This document shows, piece by piece, positions 1 to 8,403 of a DNA stretch of 64,000 nt. The position numbers were made by a program, and so were the translations under genes. Position 1 is the first letter of the stretch, and the number at the start of each line of letters is the position of its first letter. Origin of the DNA: an uncultured Eggerthella sp. (GTDB lineage Bacteria; Actinomycetota; Coriobacteriia; Coriobacteriales; Eggerthellaceae); assembly GCA_900546175.1 (NCBI GenBank), contig URBX01000006.1, forward strand, positions 1 to 64,000, written 5' to 3'. The notes under the pieces are model-generated. The model did no database searches, had not been told where the DNA came from, and saw only the letters and a program-made list of their open reading frames with translations.

Positions 1-36
1 CTTTGGTTCTCGGTTCGAATCCGGGTGGGCCCACCA
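1..36 (+). tRNA. tRNA, 3' part only (5' end outside window)
   Basis: The first 36 bases hold a T arm (stem 9-13 with 21-25, loop TTCGAAT at 14-20), the 3' acceptor strand TGGGCCC at 26-32, discriminator A33 and an encoded CCA at 34-36. The 5' acceptor strand, D arm and anticodon lie upstream of the window, so the amino acid cannot be read. Confidence 0.85.
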
Positions 37-142
37 TCTTTTTTCTCGCACTCTTCTCGGAGTATTTTTCCTTTCCTGCTTATAGTTATCGCATTTGAGA
101 GTAGACTTGTCTCTGTTTATTGTTGATGATTACGGAAATACT

Positions 143-1261
143 ATGATTTACTCTACAGACTTGCCAAAACAAACGAGCATAATAACAGAAGCATATCCTT
201 CATCTGATGATGGTGTTCCTAGTTTTTTTCGAAACAAAACACCAATGTTTCCTAAGGCTACGTACCAGTGTGTTGAGTATTTCAATGAAATACTTCCAGC
301 TATTTATAGATGCACGTTTGAGATTGAGAATTTTCCCTTTGCAAAACGCCTCATGTGGCATTGCGTAGTTGAACCAGGAAAGCGAGCTCTTCTTATCGAT
401 TGCGGTTGGTGGGAGCTTTGTGGAGTAAAAATGCTTGATGAAGTGGTTGATCGCTTTAATATTCCGTGGGAAAAAATCGATGTTTTTATTACTCATTTTC
501 ACGAGGATCACGACGGAAATCTCGCCTATTGTCTAAAGCAAGGTGTAGGTAATGTTTTTCATGGTCCTCGCCAGGTGTATCAAGAAAAAAATGTTAATTC
601 GTATCTTCGCGCAACTGGTTCTGCTCAAGCTAACGATTATGAATTTATTCCTCTGTTGGAGTTATTTCATGGAAAGAATATTATTGGAGCCCCAAAAGCT
701 TTCAAGCAGATTCAAAAGCAAGTAGGAAAAACATTTGAAATTGCAGACTATTCTTTTGAAACGATCTTTACTCCAGGTCATACCAATGACCATATTTGTT
801 TGGTAGATTGGGGGAAAGGACTGCTTTTTGCGGGGGATCACATTACCGACTCTGCGCCAGGTGTATTAAAAGTTGATACAGAGACACCCGTTCTTGTAGA
901 GTATCTTGATAGTCTTGAGTCTCTCAAGCAGGCAAATTTAAACTACGTTCTGATGAGTCACGAAAAGCCTTTAATTGGCACAGAAGCGATTAATGCATTT
1001 CTTGAAAAAATGATTAGGAAATGTGATAAGCCGTTCCGGAAATCTCTTGATATCCTTGCTCAGCAAAAAAACCCTATCAGTATGTATAATTTTTCGTCTT
1101 TTGCAGAAGCTCATAGGCCGGGAGGCTATCGAGCACAAACAGCAGAGGTTCGAGGAAGAAGACTGATGTATAACTACAGCTTTGTTGATTATCTTGAGCA
1201 CACAGGAAAAGCTGCTTTCCACGAAGACGATAACGGCGTTCGCTTGTATTACCTTAAATAA
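143..1261 (+). CDS. MBL-fold metallo-hydrolase
   Basis: This 372-residue protein has the metallo-beta-lactamase signature HFHEDH (residues about 118-123), which supplies the zinc ligands of an HxHxDH motif. Downstream come PGHTNDH and FAGDH, the third and fourth metal-binding motifs. The fold covers hydrolases of thioesters, lactones, phosphodiesters and lactams, and the substrate cannot be read here. The C-terminal 90 residues are probably helical, as in long family members that act on thioesters or similar small molecules. The start is uncertain: ATG at 143 is chosen, while a TTG at 95 in the same frame would add 16 residues. Neither has a strong ribosome site. It stands alone after a tRNA gene and converges on the acyl-CoA dehydrogenase downstream. 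Confidence 0.8.
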   Translation: MIYSTDLPKQTSIITEAYPSSDDGVPSFFRNKTPMFPKATYQCVEYFNEILPAIYRCTFEIENFPFAKRLMWHCVVEPGKRALLIDCGWWELCGVKMLDEVVDRFNIPWEKIDVFITHFHEDHDGNLAYCLKQGVGNVFHGPRQVYQEKNVNSYLRATGSAQANDYEFIPLLELFHGKNIIGAPKAFKQIQKQVGKTFEIADYSFETIFTPGHTNDHICLVDWGKGLLFAGDHITDSAPGVLKVDTETPVLVEYLDSLESLKQANLNYVLMSHEKPLIGTEAINAFLEKMIRKCDKPFRKSLDILAQQKNPISMYNFSSFAEAHRPGGYRAQTAEVRGRRLMYNYSFVDYLEHTGKAAFHEDDNGVRLYYLK

Positions 1262-1339
1262 AACAAAAAGATTAATAGCTCCCGCGTTTCCTTTTAGGGT
1301 TATCTTTCTTTTTTTCGTTCTGCAGTCCTCAGTTTTTAC

Positions 1340-1371
1340 AAAAAAAGAAAGGGCGTTAAAAACGCCCTTTC
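1340..1371 (-). terminator. Rho-independent terminator of the minus-strand acyl-CoA dehydrogenase
   Basis: Perfect 11-bp stem GAAAGGGCGTT (1347-1357) with AACGCCCTTTC (1361-1371) and a 3-nt loop. On the minus strand it is followed by a run of seven T residues (complement of 1340-1346). The plus side has no T tract, so it mainly serves the minus-strand gene ending at 1424. Confidence 0.85.
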
Positions 1372-1423
1372 TCCGGAATCTGACCAAGAATTAAACTTGG
1401 AGTTTGAACCATGATTCAAACAA

Positions 1424-2647
1424 TTAGTCGAGAGCAGTACCTGCAATCCAGGTCTGATACTCGATGTGACCGTCATGGTCTTCTACGCCCTTAGCGATGG
1501 TGATACGCTGTACGGTAGGAGCGCCTTCCTCAAGCCACATAGCGCGGCAGTCACGATAAAGGAGCTCGGTTGGGCCGTAAGGAGAATCCTCGAAGTAGCC
1601 GTCGCCACCGAAGATCTCAAGCATTTCGTCAGATACGAGACGAACGGTGTCAATGGAGAAGAGCTTGCAGATAGCAGCCTTTTCATTGATGTACTCGCCT
1701 TCGTTGTCAAGATCGAAGTCGTCGCAGAAGTCGATAATGGTGCAACGAAGTGCATGAATCATCATCTGCATGTTAGCGAGCTTCATGCGGATAGCCTGAC
1801 GCTTGATGATTGGCTTACCGAAGGTAACGCGGTCGCGAGCACGAGCGATAGACATCTCGAACATACGCTGAGCGATACCGAGGTTAGAAGTAGCAATGTG
1901 TACACGGGATACAGCGAGGGAATGCATAGCAACCTTCATGCCTTCGCCACGCTTGCCAAGCATCAATTCTGGCTCGAGCTCAACGTTGGTGAACTTCAAA
2001 CCAGTGTGGCCGGAACCACGGCAACCCATCATATGAGGCATTGGAACGAGTTCGAAACCAGGCTTATCCATTGGTACGAAGAATGCGGAGAGACGGTCGT
2101 CACCCTTCTTATCTGGGTCGGTTACGCAGATAACGTAAGAGAACTGGGAGCAGTCAGTGTGAGAAATGAGCCACTTCTCGCCGTTGAGGATCCACTTACC
2201 CTTCTCTTCGTCCCAAACTGCGGTGGAGTGCAAGTCAGCACCAGTACCACCAGACTGCTCAGTAAGAGCAAAGTTGGTGAAGATGGTCTTGTCCTGGAAG
2301 AGAGGCATGTACTTCTCTTTGATTTCAGGCTGACCAAAGTCGTCAAGGATGCGCCAGTTCAAGTCAGATGCATAGTGCATGTGCATACGCATGCCCGAAG
2401 GACCACGGGAGAACTCTTCCTGTACCTGAAGAATTTCCTTCTCGGTGAGGCCCCATCCGCCGTACTCTACAGGAAGAGAGTAACGATAGATGTCGTTGTC
2501 GATGTTCCACTGATAGAACTTCTCTGGGAAAGTGTTGGTTACTTCAATTTCCTTTTGCCACTCAGTGTAAGGACCTTCAACCTGCTCGCGAACCTTCTTG
2601 AGGAAAGCCTTGAACTGTTCGTCGGTAATAGTTGCATTTGGATTCAT
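1424..2647 (-). CDS. Acyl-CoA dehydrogenase family flavoprotein (first copy)
   Basis: A 407-residue FAD enzyme of the acyl-CoA dehydrogenase family, which interconverts acyl-CoA and 2-enoyl-CoA and exchanges electrons with an electron-transfer flavoprotein. The order is an N-terminal helical domain, a middle beta domain with FALTEQSGGTGAD (typical of the A-L-T/S-E-P loop), and a C-terminal helical domain with RVTFGKPI and FGGDGY. In the C-terminal motif EEGAPTVQR, Glu374 occupies the usual catalytic-base position. A strong AGGAGG site precedes the ATG. It is divergent from a second dehydrogenase and next to etfBA-fixCX, so it probably works with that Etf. Substrate unknown. A terminator follows at 1340-1371. 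Confidence 0.9.
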   Translation of the reverse strand: MNPNATITDEQFKAFLKKVREQVEGPYTEWQKEIEVTNTFPEKFYQWNIDNDIYRYSLPVEYGGWGLTEKEILQVQEEFSRGPSGMRMHMHYASDLNWRILDDFGQPEIKEKYMPLFQDKTIFTNFALTEQSGGTGADLHSTAVWDEEKGKWILNGEKWLISHTDCSQFSYVICVTDPDKKGDDRLSAFFVPMDKPGFELVPMPHMMGCRGSGHTGLKFTNVELEPELMLGKRGEGMKVAMHSLAVSRVHIATSNLGIAQRMFEMSIARARDRVTFGKPIIKRQAIRMKLANMQMMIHALRCTIIDFCDDFDLDNEGEYINEKAAICKLFSIDTVRLVSDEMLEIFGGDGYFEDSPYGPTELLYRDCRAMWLEEGAPTVQRITIAKGVEDHDGHIEYQTWIAGTALD

Positions 2648-2676
2648 TAATAATCCTCCTAATTGGATTGTATCTG

Positions 2677-2691
2677 AGGCGTATTACGCCT
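2677..2691. promoter_or_regulatory. Perfect 15-bp palindrome, candidate operator
   Basis: AGGCGTA-T-TACGCCT is a perfect palindrome with a one-base centre, about 30 bp upstream of the first dehydrogenase start and in its probable leader. A single-base centre cannot form an RNA hairpin loop, so a dimeric DNA-binding protein is the simpler reading. The regulator is unknown; the LysR protein at 8446 is one candidate. Confidence 0.5.
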
Positions 2692-2732
2692 ATGACCCTT
2701 ATGCGGCAGATTCCGGATTTTCCGCTGCAAGA

Positions 2733-2764
2733 ATTATACCCTTGTTAGTCTTAAAGCTGTCCAA
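2733..2764 (-). promoter_or_regulatory. Possible promoter of the first acyl-CoA dehydrogenase
   Basis: On the minus strand a perfect TATAAT (2733-2738) lies about 85 bp upstream of the start codon. The best -35-like match is TTGGAC (2759-2764), at a longer than ideal spacing of about 20 bp, so the call rests mainly on the -10. Confidence 0.35.
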
Positions 2765-3673
2765 TAGGGAATTTTTTCCATTATTTTTATGATTGATAGG
2801 TGCAGGCTATTAATGAACGTTTTTCCTGCACTAATGCCACTTTTGTGAGTGTATTAAGGCGTGTTTTGGCCTTTGATAGGTTTTTTCTAATGTTTTCATT
2901 CAATAAGTCTATCAATCTTGAAATCTATCTTAGAAATCAATCTGCTTGCCTTGTTTTCACTTGATTTAAGAGCTTAAAACGACAGTTGTTCTATAAGTCT
3001 AAAGCGCCAGTGTTTTTTTGCGGCAGCTTTTTGGCTAGAGGTTTTGGTTCGTTAAGAAGGAGTAGGGAAGTTTCAGTTTGTATAAAGAAATCTCCTTAGG
3101 TTTTTGGGTTTGCTCTCATGATTTTCACTCGGTTTTGAACTCCCCTATATTTAATTAAGTAAAGAAGCGCTAGAGTTGAGTGCATAACAATTGGTGTTCA
3201 AGAAGAATTATTAAAAGATCCTTTCCCCTTATTTGTCGTTTTGTCCAAGAAAATGAAAGGATAAAACGATCGGGTAAAGCTTTTGCCCAAAAAGAGGCTT
3301 CTTATTTTGTAACAAACCGCGCTGCTTGTTTAATTTGCCTTCTGTTTCATCGCTGTTTTTTGGCCTTTTGCCGGCTATCATTTTTTTTCAGATGGTCAAA
3401 TTCTAAAAATTGAGCAGTTTTTTAACGTTCAAATTTGAGCTCGAAAGGTACAAAAATAGTGTCTGTAAAGGTATTATCTTCCTTGTTGAGGGGAAAAATT
3501 CGGAATCAATAGAACACACCTATGAATCAAAAGTGATTGTTCGGGGAATAACCTATTGGACACTTTTTTCCATAAACTTCAAACTTTCTTACAGCAGAAA
3601 GTCCGACCTCTGGCGGTTTAAGCCAGGACAATTTCATCTAGGCTGATTTTTAGATGAGGAGAAGGAGAAAACT

Positions 3674-4840
3674 ATGGATTTTAGCTTCACCGAAGATCAG
3701 GAATTAATGATTGACAGCATTAAGGAATTTGCTGCAACTTACTTTACTGATGAAGCAGTAAAGGAAATGTACGAAGTACATCATGGTGTTCCTGATGAGG
3801 TTCAGGATGCATATCGTGACCTTGGCTTCGCATTTATGGGTTTGCCAGAGGAAATTGGCGGTATCCCTGCAGACTGCTTTACTCTCGGTATTCTTACTGA
3901 GACTCTCTACCGTGCAACTGGCTGCATGACTCCATTCATGACCGGTATGTTGGCTGCATACGACGTTGCAGAATTCGGTTCCCCAGAGCAGTGCCAGCTC
4001 ATCGTTGATCACTATGAGAAGTCCGGTCGCAGCTTTGCTGCTATGTGTCTTTCCGAGCCAGGCGCTGGTTCTGACAACATGGGCATGACCACTACTTGCC
4101 GTGATCAGGGCGACGGTACTTTCATCTTGTCTGGTCAGAAGACTTGGGTTACCAACGGTGCAGACGTTCCTTATCTCGTTGTAATTGCAAAGGACGAGAA
4201 TCCTGCACGTGAGAACAAGTCCATGTCTCTTTGGCTTGTTCCTTCCGACACCCCAGGTGTTTCTACTGCTCACTTGACTAAGCTTGGTCAGCAGACTGTT
4301 CCTTTCGTAGACGTATTCTTTGATGACGTTAAGCTTACCGAAGCAAATCGTCTTGGCGAAAAGGGTCAGGGCTGGTTGCTTCTTATGAAGAACTTTGAGT
4401 TCGAGCGCTGCCTCGTTGTTGCTCAGGGTCTCGGTCTTGCTGAAGCAGCTCTTGACGATGCTATTGATTACGCTCTTGACCGTATCGCATTTGGTAAGCC
4501 AATTGCTGATAACCCTCGTGTTCAGGACCTCATTACTGAGTCCAAGCGCACCATTCTTTACACTCGTTGCATGCTTTACTTGTGCCTCTGGATGCTCGAC
4601 GACGGTCAGTCCTGCAACGCTGAGGTTGCAATGCTCAAGTCCGAGTCTACTAAGACCTGCTTGAAGGTTGCTGACAATGCAATCGAAATCTTTGGTGGTC
4701 TTGGTTACACCGAAGAAGTACGCGTTGGTCGTATCTGGAAAGACCTCCGTGGTAACGCTCTCGCTGGTGGTACTTGCGAGGTTATGGACTACATTGCTGG
4801 TCGTGCAATTGTTGCAAAATATCGCGCAAAGAAGGGCTAA
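3674..4840 (+). CDS. Acyl-CoA dehydrogenase family protein, CaiA-like
   Basis: A 388-residue acyl-CoA dehydrogenase-fold protein with an N-terminal helical domain, a middle domain with CLSEPGAGSDN, and a C-terminal domain with RIAFGKPI, IFGGLGYTEE and GGTCEVMDYIAGR. At the place where most family members carry the catalytic Glu before GT, this protein has Gly365. Its C-terminus resembles the CaiA group (crotonobetainyl-CoA reductases), which work in the reductive direction; that resemblance is from memory. An AAGGAG site precedes the ATG. It is followed after 123 bp by etfB, its probable electron partner. A reductase of an unsaturated acyl-CoA is inferred; substrate unknown. Confidence 0.88.
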   Translation: MDFSFTEDQELMIDSIKEFAATYFTDEAVKEMYEVHHGVPDEVQDAYRDLGFAFMGLPEEIGGIPADCFTLGILTETLYRATGCMTPFMTGMLAAYDVAEFGSPEQCQLIVDHYEKSGRSFAAMCLSEPGAGSDNMGMTTTCRDQGDGTFILSGQKTWVTNGADVPYLVVIAKDENPARENKSMSLWLVPSDTPGVSTAHLTKLGQQTVPFVDVFFDDVKLTEANRLGEKGQGWLLLMKNFEFERCLVVAQGLGLAEAALDDAIDYALDRIAFGKPIADNPRVQDLITESKRTILYTRCMLYLCLWMLDDGQSCNAEVAMLKSESTKTCLKVADNAIEIFGGLGYTEEVRVGRIWKDLRGNALAGGTCEVMDYIAGRAIVAKYRAKKG

Positions 4841-4861
4841 GTCCTATAAGTGGTAACTAAT

Positions 4862-4895
4862 TTAGCAATGATTCACGTAAGTGGATCATTGCTAA
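4862..4895 (+). promoter_or_regulatory. Stem-loop between acyl-CoA dehydrogenase and etfB
   Basis: TTAGCAATGAT pairs perfectly with ATCATTGCTAA and extends inward through a G-T pair and CAC/GTG to a GTAA tetraloop, giving about 15 paired bases. It is followed by TGTTTGG rather than a proper T run. It may be a weak terminator or an RNA-stabilising element that sets different levels of the dehydrogenase and Etf. Confidence 0.6.
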
Positions 4896-4963
4896 TGTTT
4901 GGTTAGAAAAAGTTCAATCTCTTTTTTGTAGGTAATACAAACAAGAATAGGAGCAAAAAAATT

Positions 4964-5713
4964 ATGAAAATTGTTGTTGCTGTAAAGGTAGTTCCAGACG
5001 ATCAGGATATCTTCGTATCCACTGATCGCACTTTGGACTATTCCAAGGCTAAACCAAAGGTATCTGAGTATGACAAGAATGCTATCGAAGCAGCTGCTCA
5101 GTTGGCAAAGGAAAACGGTGCTTCTGTAGTAGCAGTTTCTGCTGTACCTACCAAGTCTAACGATAACAAGGCTAAGCAGGAACTTCTTGCTCGCGGTGTT
5201 GACGAGCTCTTCATGGTTGCTGATGACGCACTTGAGACTGCAGACTCCTTCGCTACCGCACAGGTTCTTAAGGGTCTCGTTGACGCAAACGCAGCTGATT
5301 ATGACCTCATCATTTGTGGTGACGGTTCTGCTGACTTCTATGCTGGTCAGGTAAACGTACAGCTTGCTGCAGCTCTTGACGTTCCTACCGTAAACAACGT
5401 AACTTCCATCGCAATCGAGGGTAACGTTGCAGTTGTTGAGCGTACTCTTGACGACGAAGTTGAGGAGATCGAAGTACCACTTCCTGCAGTTATTGCAGTA
5501 TCTCCTGAGGTTGCTGAACCTCGTATTCCTGGCATGCGTGACATTCTTGCTGCTAAGAAGAAGCCACAGACTGTAAACGAAGGTGCTGCTGTTGAGGCAA
5601 AGACCACCGTTTCTGACATTAAGGCTCCTGAATTGGCTCCTCGTAAGTGCCAGATCTTCGAAGAGGGCGACATCGACGCATTCGCTGCTGCTGTTGCTGA
5701 AGCAATCAAATAA
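4964..5713 (+). CDS. etfB: Electron transfer flavoprotein subunit beta (FixA/EtfB)
   Basis: A 249-residue beta subunit of the EtfAB heterodimer, which carries electrons between flavin dehydrogenases. It begins with the family pattern MKIVVAVKVVPD and carries ICGDGSADFYAGQV near residue 107, in the nucleotide-binding region and similar to FixA-type subunits. The C-terminal part has the family pattern PLPAVIAVS. The ATG at 4964 has an AGGAG site. The etfA gene follows after 20 bp, then fixC and fixX, so this is the four-subunit FixABCX arrangement, which in studied organisms couples NADH oxidation to ferredoxin reduction by flavin-based bifurcation. Confidence 0.93.
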   Translation: MKIVVAVKVVPDDQDIFVSTDRTLDYSKAKPKVSEYDKNAIEAAAQLAKENGASVVAVSAVPTKSNDNKAKQELLARGVDELFMVADDALETADSFATAQVLKGLVDANAADYDLIICGDGSADFYAGQVNVQLAAALDVPTVNNVTSIAIEGNVAVVERTLDDEVEEIEVPLPAVIAVSPEVAEPRIPGMRDILAAKKKPQTVNEGAAVEAKTTVSDIKAPELAPRKCQIFEEGDIDAFAAAVAEAIK

Positions 5714-5733
5714 GGATAAGGCGGTATTAAAGA

Positions 5734-6618
5734 ATGAAAGCATTAGTTCTTGCTGAAACTATTGACGGTCAGAAGGCACTTTGTGCTGGTGCTCGCTCCA
5801 TCGCTGATGTTGTTGAGTTGGCTGTTGTTAAGGGCGCACCAGTAACTGGTGTTGCTGATAAGGCTTATGATATTGAGCTTCCTGCAGGTCAGCCTGTAGA
5901 GAACGCTGCAGCTGGTGTTAAGGCTGCATTTGAGGCTGCTGGCGCAGACATCGTTCTTGTTGAGCCAACTCCTCGTAACAAGATTCTTGCTGGTCTTTTG
6001 GCCGCATCTCTTGGTACTTCTGTTGTTTCTGACGTAACCGCAATCAACGGTGACGTAGCAACCACCATGTACTTCGGTGGTTTGGCTGAGGCTCAGAACA
6101 CCGCTTCTGGTGCTAAGATTTACACCGTTGCTGCAACTTGCTTTGCTCCTGCAGAAGCAACTGGTACCGACGCTGTTGAGACCATTGCTTATGTAGCTCC
6201 TGCTAAGCCACTCGTTCTTCGTGGCGTTAAGGAAGTTCCTAAGACTGGTGCAGACCTCACTAAGTGCGATGTTGTTATTGGTGCTGGTCGTGGTTTCCAG
6301 GCTGAAGAGGATCTTCAGATGGCACGTGACTTGGGCGCTAAGGTTGGCGGCGAACTTGGTTGCTCCCGTCCTTTGGCTGAGAATGTAACCTGGTTGCCTC
6401 GTAATCTCTACATCGGCGTTTCTGGTTTGCAGCTTGCTCCTAAGGCATACTTCGCATTGGGTATTTCCGGTCAGATGCAGCACATGGTTGGTGTAACTGG
6501 CGCTGACACCATTATCGCTGTTAACAAGGATGCTAATGCACCTATCTTCAAGCAGTGCGACTACGGTATCGTTGGCGATATCTACAAAGTAATCCCTGCT
6601 TTGATCGAAAAGCTCTAA
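5734..6618 (+). CDS. etfA: Electron transfer flavoprotein subunit alpha (FixB/EtfA)
   Basis: A 294-residue alpha subunit. The N-terminal half is the Rossmann-like ETF domain; the C-terminal half is the FAD-binding domain with VIGAGRG, ELGCSRPLAE, YIGVSGLQLAPK and GISGQMQHM, the usual FAD and phosphate contacts. It forms the EtfAB dimer with the gene just upstream (20 bp spacing) and should donate electrons to, or take them from, the two acyl-CoA dehydrogenases and FixC. The length is normal for FixB-type subunits. Confidence 0.93.
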   Translation: MKALVLAETIDGQKALCAGARSIADVVELAVVKGAPVTGVADKAYDIELPAGQPVENAAAGVKAAFEAAGADIVLVEPTPRNKILAGLLAASLGTSVVSDVTAINGDVATTMYFGGLAEAQNTASGAKIYTVAATCFAPAEATGTDAVETIAYVAPAKPLVLRGVKEVPKTGADLTKCDVVIGAGRGFQAEEDLQMARDLGAKVGGELGCSRPLAENVTWLPRNLYIGVSGLQLAPKAYFALGISGQMQHMVGVTGADTIIAVNKDANAPIFKQCDYGIVGDIYKVIPALIEKL

Positions 6619-6702
6619 GTTTTTTAGATTCTGCGGAGTGCAACCATTTTACGAGAAGTGGGAGCACTCCGTACTTTTATGATTACTCTGAAAGGAAAAG
6701 TA

Positions 6703-7998
6703 ATGGCTGAAGCAGACTTCGATGTCATTATTGTAGGTGCTGGTTGCGCAGGTTCTGTAGCAGCTTACACACTTGCACAGGCTGGCAAGTCAGTTCTTGT
6801 TGTTGAGCGTGGTAACTACGCTGGCGCAAAGAACATGACTGGTGGTCGTATTTATACTCACTCACTTGCAAAGGTATTCGATGATTACAAAGATGCTCCT
6901 TTGCAGCGCAAAATCGCCCATGAGCGTATTTCTTTGATTTCTCCAGATTCAAACTTCACTATTGACTACACTTCTGAGGATTTGAAGAAGGAAGGTCAGG
7001 AGTCCTACTCTGTTCTCCGTGGCCCATTCGATCAGTGGCTTGCTGAGAAGGCAGAGGATGCTGGTGCTGAATATATTTACGGCATCGCAGTAGAGAATCT
7101 TCTCATGGACGATAATGGTAAAGTTACTGGTATTGACGCATTCGGTGACGAGATCACTGCCGAAATGGTTATTCTTGCTGACGGTGTAAACTCTCTCCTC
7201 ACCTCTAAAGCAGGTCTTTCCAAGAAGGCTCCTTCTATTGATATGGTTGCTGTTGGTGCAAAGGAAACCATTGAGCTTCCTGCAGACGTTATCGAAAGCC
7301 GTTTCCTCTGTAACCCAGGCGAGGGTGCTTCTTGGCTCTTTGCTGGTGATTGCTCCAATGGTGTAATTGGCGGTGCTTTTGTTTATGCAAACGAAGAATC
7401 CGTTTCTGTTGGTATCGTAGCTACCATGGCTGAGGTTCTCAAGCAGGACATCCCTGTTTATCAGATGCTCGAGAACTTCAAGAACCGTCCTGAGATTGCT
7501 CCACTTATCCGTGACGGTAAAACTGTTGAATATTCTGGTCACGTAGTACCAGAAGGTGGCATTAACATGATGCCTGAAATCGTTGGTAACGGTGTTATCG
7601 TTGCAGGCGATGCAGCTATGTTGTGCATGAATCTTGGTTATACCGTTCGTGGTATGGACTTAGCAGTTGAGTCTGGTCGTATTGCTGGTGAAGCTGCTAT
7701 TAAGGCTCTTGATGCAGGCGACACTTCTAAGGCTGGTTTGAGCGTATATCGTACTATGCTCGACAACTCCTTCGTTATGCGTGATATGAAGATGTACGCT
7801 AAGGCTCCTCACTTCCTCGAGGAATGCCCACGTATGTTCCGTGGTTATCCTGAAATGATTCGTGACATCATGAATGATCTCTTCATCGTTGATGGTGAAC
7901 CTCGTAAGCATGTTATGGATATGGCAATGCCTGCTGTTAAGAAGGTTGGCATGATGAAGCTTGCTAAGGACGCAATGAAGGGTGTGAAGGCTCTATGA
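6703..7998 (+). CDS. fixC: FixC-type flavoprotein oxidoreductase
   Basis: A 431-residue FAD protein of the geranylgeranyl reductase/Etf-QO family. The dinucleotide-binding motif VGAGCAGS lies near residue 12, a second FAD segment VAGDAA sits about two thirds along, and CMNLGYTVRGMD follows. FixC accepts electrons from FixAB and, with FixX, passes them on to a quinone or another acceptor. ATG 6703 is chosen because it follows a GAAAGGA site and gives the standard N-terminus; upstream in-frame starts at 6658 and 6679 would add an unlikely tail. The next gene overlaps it by 4 bp, indicating translational coupling. Confidence 0.9.
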   Translation: MAEADFDVIIVGAGCAGSVAAYTLAQAGKSVLVVERGNYAGAKNMTGGRIYTHSLAKVFDDYKDAPLQRKIAHERISLISPDSNFTIDYTSEDLKKEGQESYSVLRGPFDQWLAEKAEDAGAEYIYGIAVENLLMDDNGKVTGIDAFGDEITAEMVILADGVNSLLTSKAGLSKKAPSIDMVAVGAKETIELPADVIESRFLCNPGEGASWLFAGDCSNGVIGGAFVYANEESVSVGIVATMAEVLKQDIPVYQMLENFKNRPEIAPLIRDGKTVEYSGHVVPEGGINMMPEIVGNGVIVAGDAAMLCMNLGYTVRGMDLAVESGRIAGEAAIKALDAGDTSKAGLSVYRTMLDNSFVMRDMKMYAKAPHFLEECPRMFRGYPEMIRDIMNDLFIVDGEPRKHVMDMAMPAVKKVGMMKLAKDAMKGVKAL

Positions 7999-8294
7999 TT
8001 GAAATTACCGTTAATGTTGACGAGAAGCTTTCCCTCAACAAGTTTAATGTTGATGAGGAATGCCCTCACATCGTAATTAAAGAAGGCGTAAAGGCTTCCG
8101 ACCCAGAGTTCAAGAAGCTTGTTATGTGCTGTCCTGCTGCTCTTTACAAAATGCCAGCAGAGGGCGACGAGCCAATCTTTGACTATGCTGGTTGCCTCGA
8201 GTGTGGTACTTGCCGCATGATTTGTGGTGAAACTATTCTTGAAAAGTGGGAGTACCCACAGCCAACTATGGGTGTTGAATATCGTTTCGGCTAG
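7995..8294 (+). CDS. fixX: FixX-type ferredoxin-like protein
   Basis: A 99-residue iron-sulfur protein with CLECGTCRMIC, a complete Cx2Cx2Cx3C set for one [4Fe-4S] cluster, followed by the family ending GVEYRFG. An earlier CCPAALY segment matches the typical FixX arrangement, in which the first cluster site is incomplete. It overlaps fixC by 4 bp (ATGA). In FixABCX complexes this subunit works with FixC to pass the high-potential electrons on. A strong terminator follows at 8336. Confidence 0.92.
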   Translation: MIEITVNVDEKLSLNKFNVDEECPHIVIKEGVKASDPEFKKLVMCCPAALYKMPAEGDEPIFDYAGCLECGTCRMICGETILEKWEYPQPTMGVEYRFG

Positions 8295-8335
8295 GATTTA
8301 TTGAACTGCCTAGCAAGGCACTTTTAGTGAAAGAC

Positions 8336-8365
8336 AAGGTCAGGCTTTATGCCTGACCTTTTTTA
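8336..8365 (+). terminator. Rho-independent terminator after fixX
   Basis: AAGGTCAGGC (8336-8345) pairs perfectly with GCCTGACCTT (8351-8360) around a 5-nt loop, followed by a T-rich tail. It ends the etfB-etfA-fixC-fixX transcript. Confidence 0.93.
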
Positions 8366-8403
8366 TTAAAATCCCGATAAATAGAGCTTAATTAATTGGA
8401 TAA

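Larger units (their letters stand above)
2648..3673. other. 1 kb non-coding gap between divergent acyl-CoA dehydrogenase genes
   Basis: No convincing gene is visible: the two short open frames on the plus strand (3180-3413 and 3410-3646) lack ribosome sites and coding character. The gap is AT-rich. It contains a perfect palindrome (2677-2691), inverted repeats GTGCAGG/CCTGCAC (2800-2806 with 2825-2831) and TTGATAG/CTATCAA (2873-2879 with 2909-2915), two copies of TTGATAGG (2793-2800 and 2873-2880), and two small hairpins near 3610-3656 just before the second dehydrogenase. It most likely holds both divergent promoters and long leaders. Confidence 0.5.

Noticed and set aside
1466..2650. Long open frame antisense to the whole first acyl-CoA dehydrogenase gene
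   Set aside because: It exists only because of codon bias in the real gene; the minus-strand protein has all family motifs, a ribosome site and a terminator.
3180..3646. Two short plus-strand open frames in the 1 kb gap
   Set aside because: No ribosome sites, biased low-complexity composition and no recognisable motif.
4892..5743. Minus-strand open frame of 283 codons over etfB
   Set aside because: Composition (Ser, Cys, Asn-rich) is that of a shadow frame and etfB is unmistakable.
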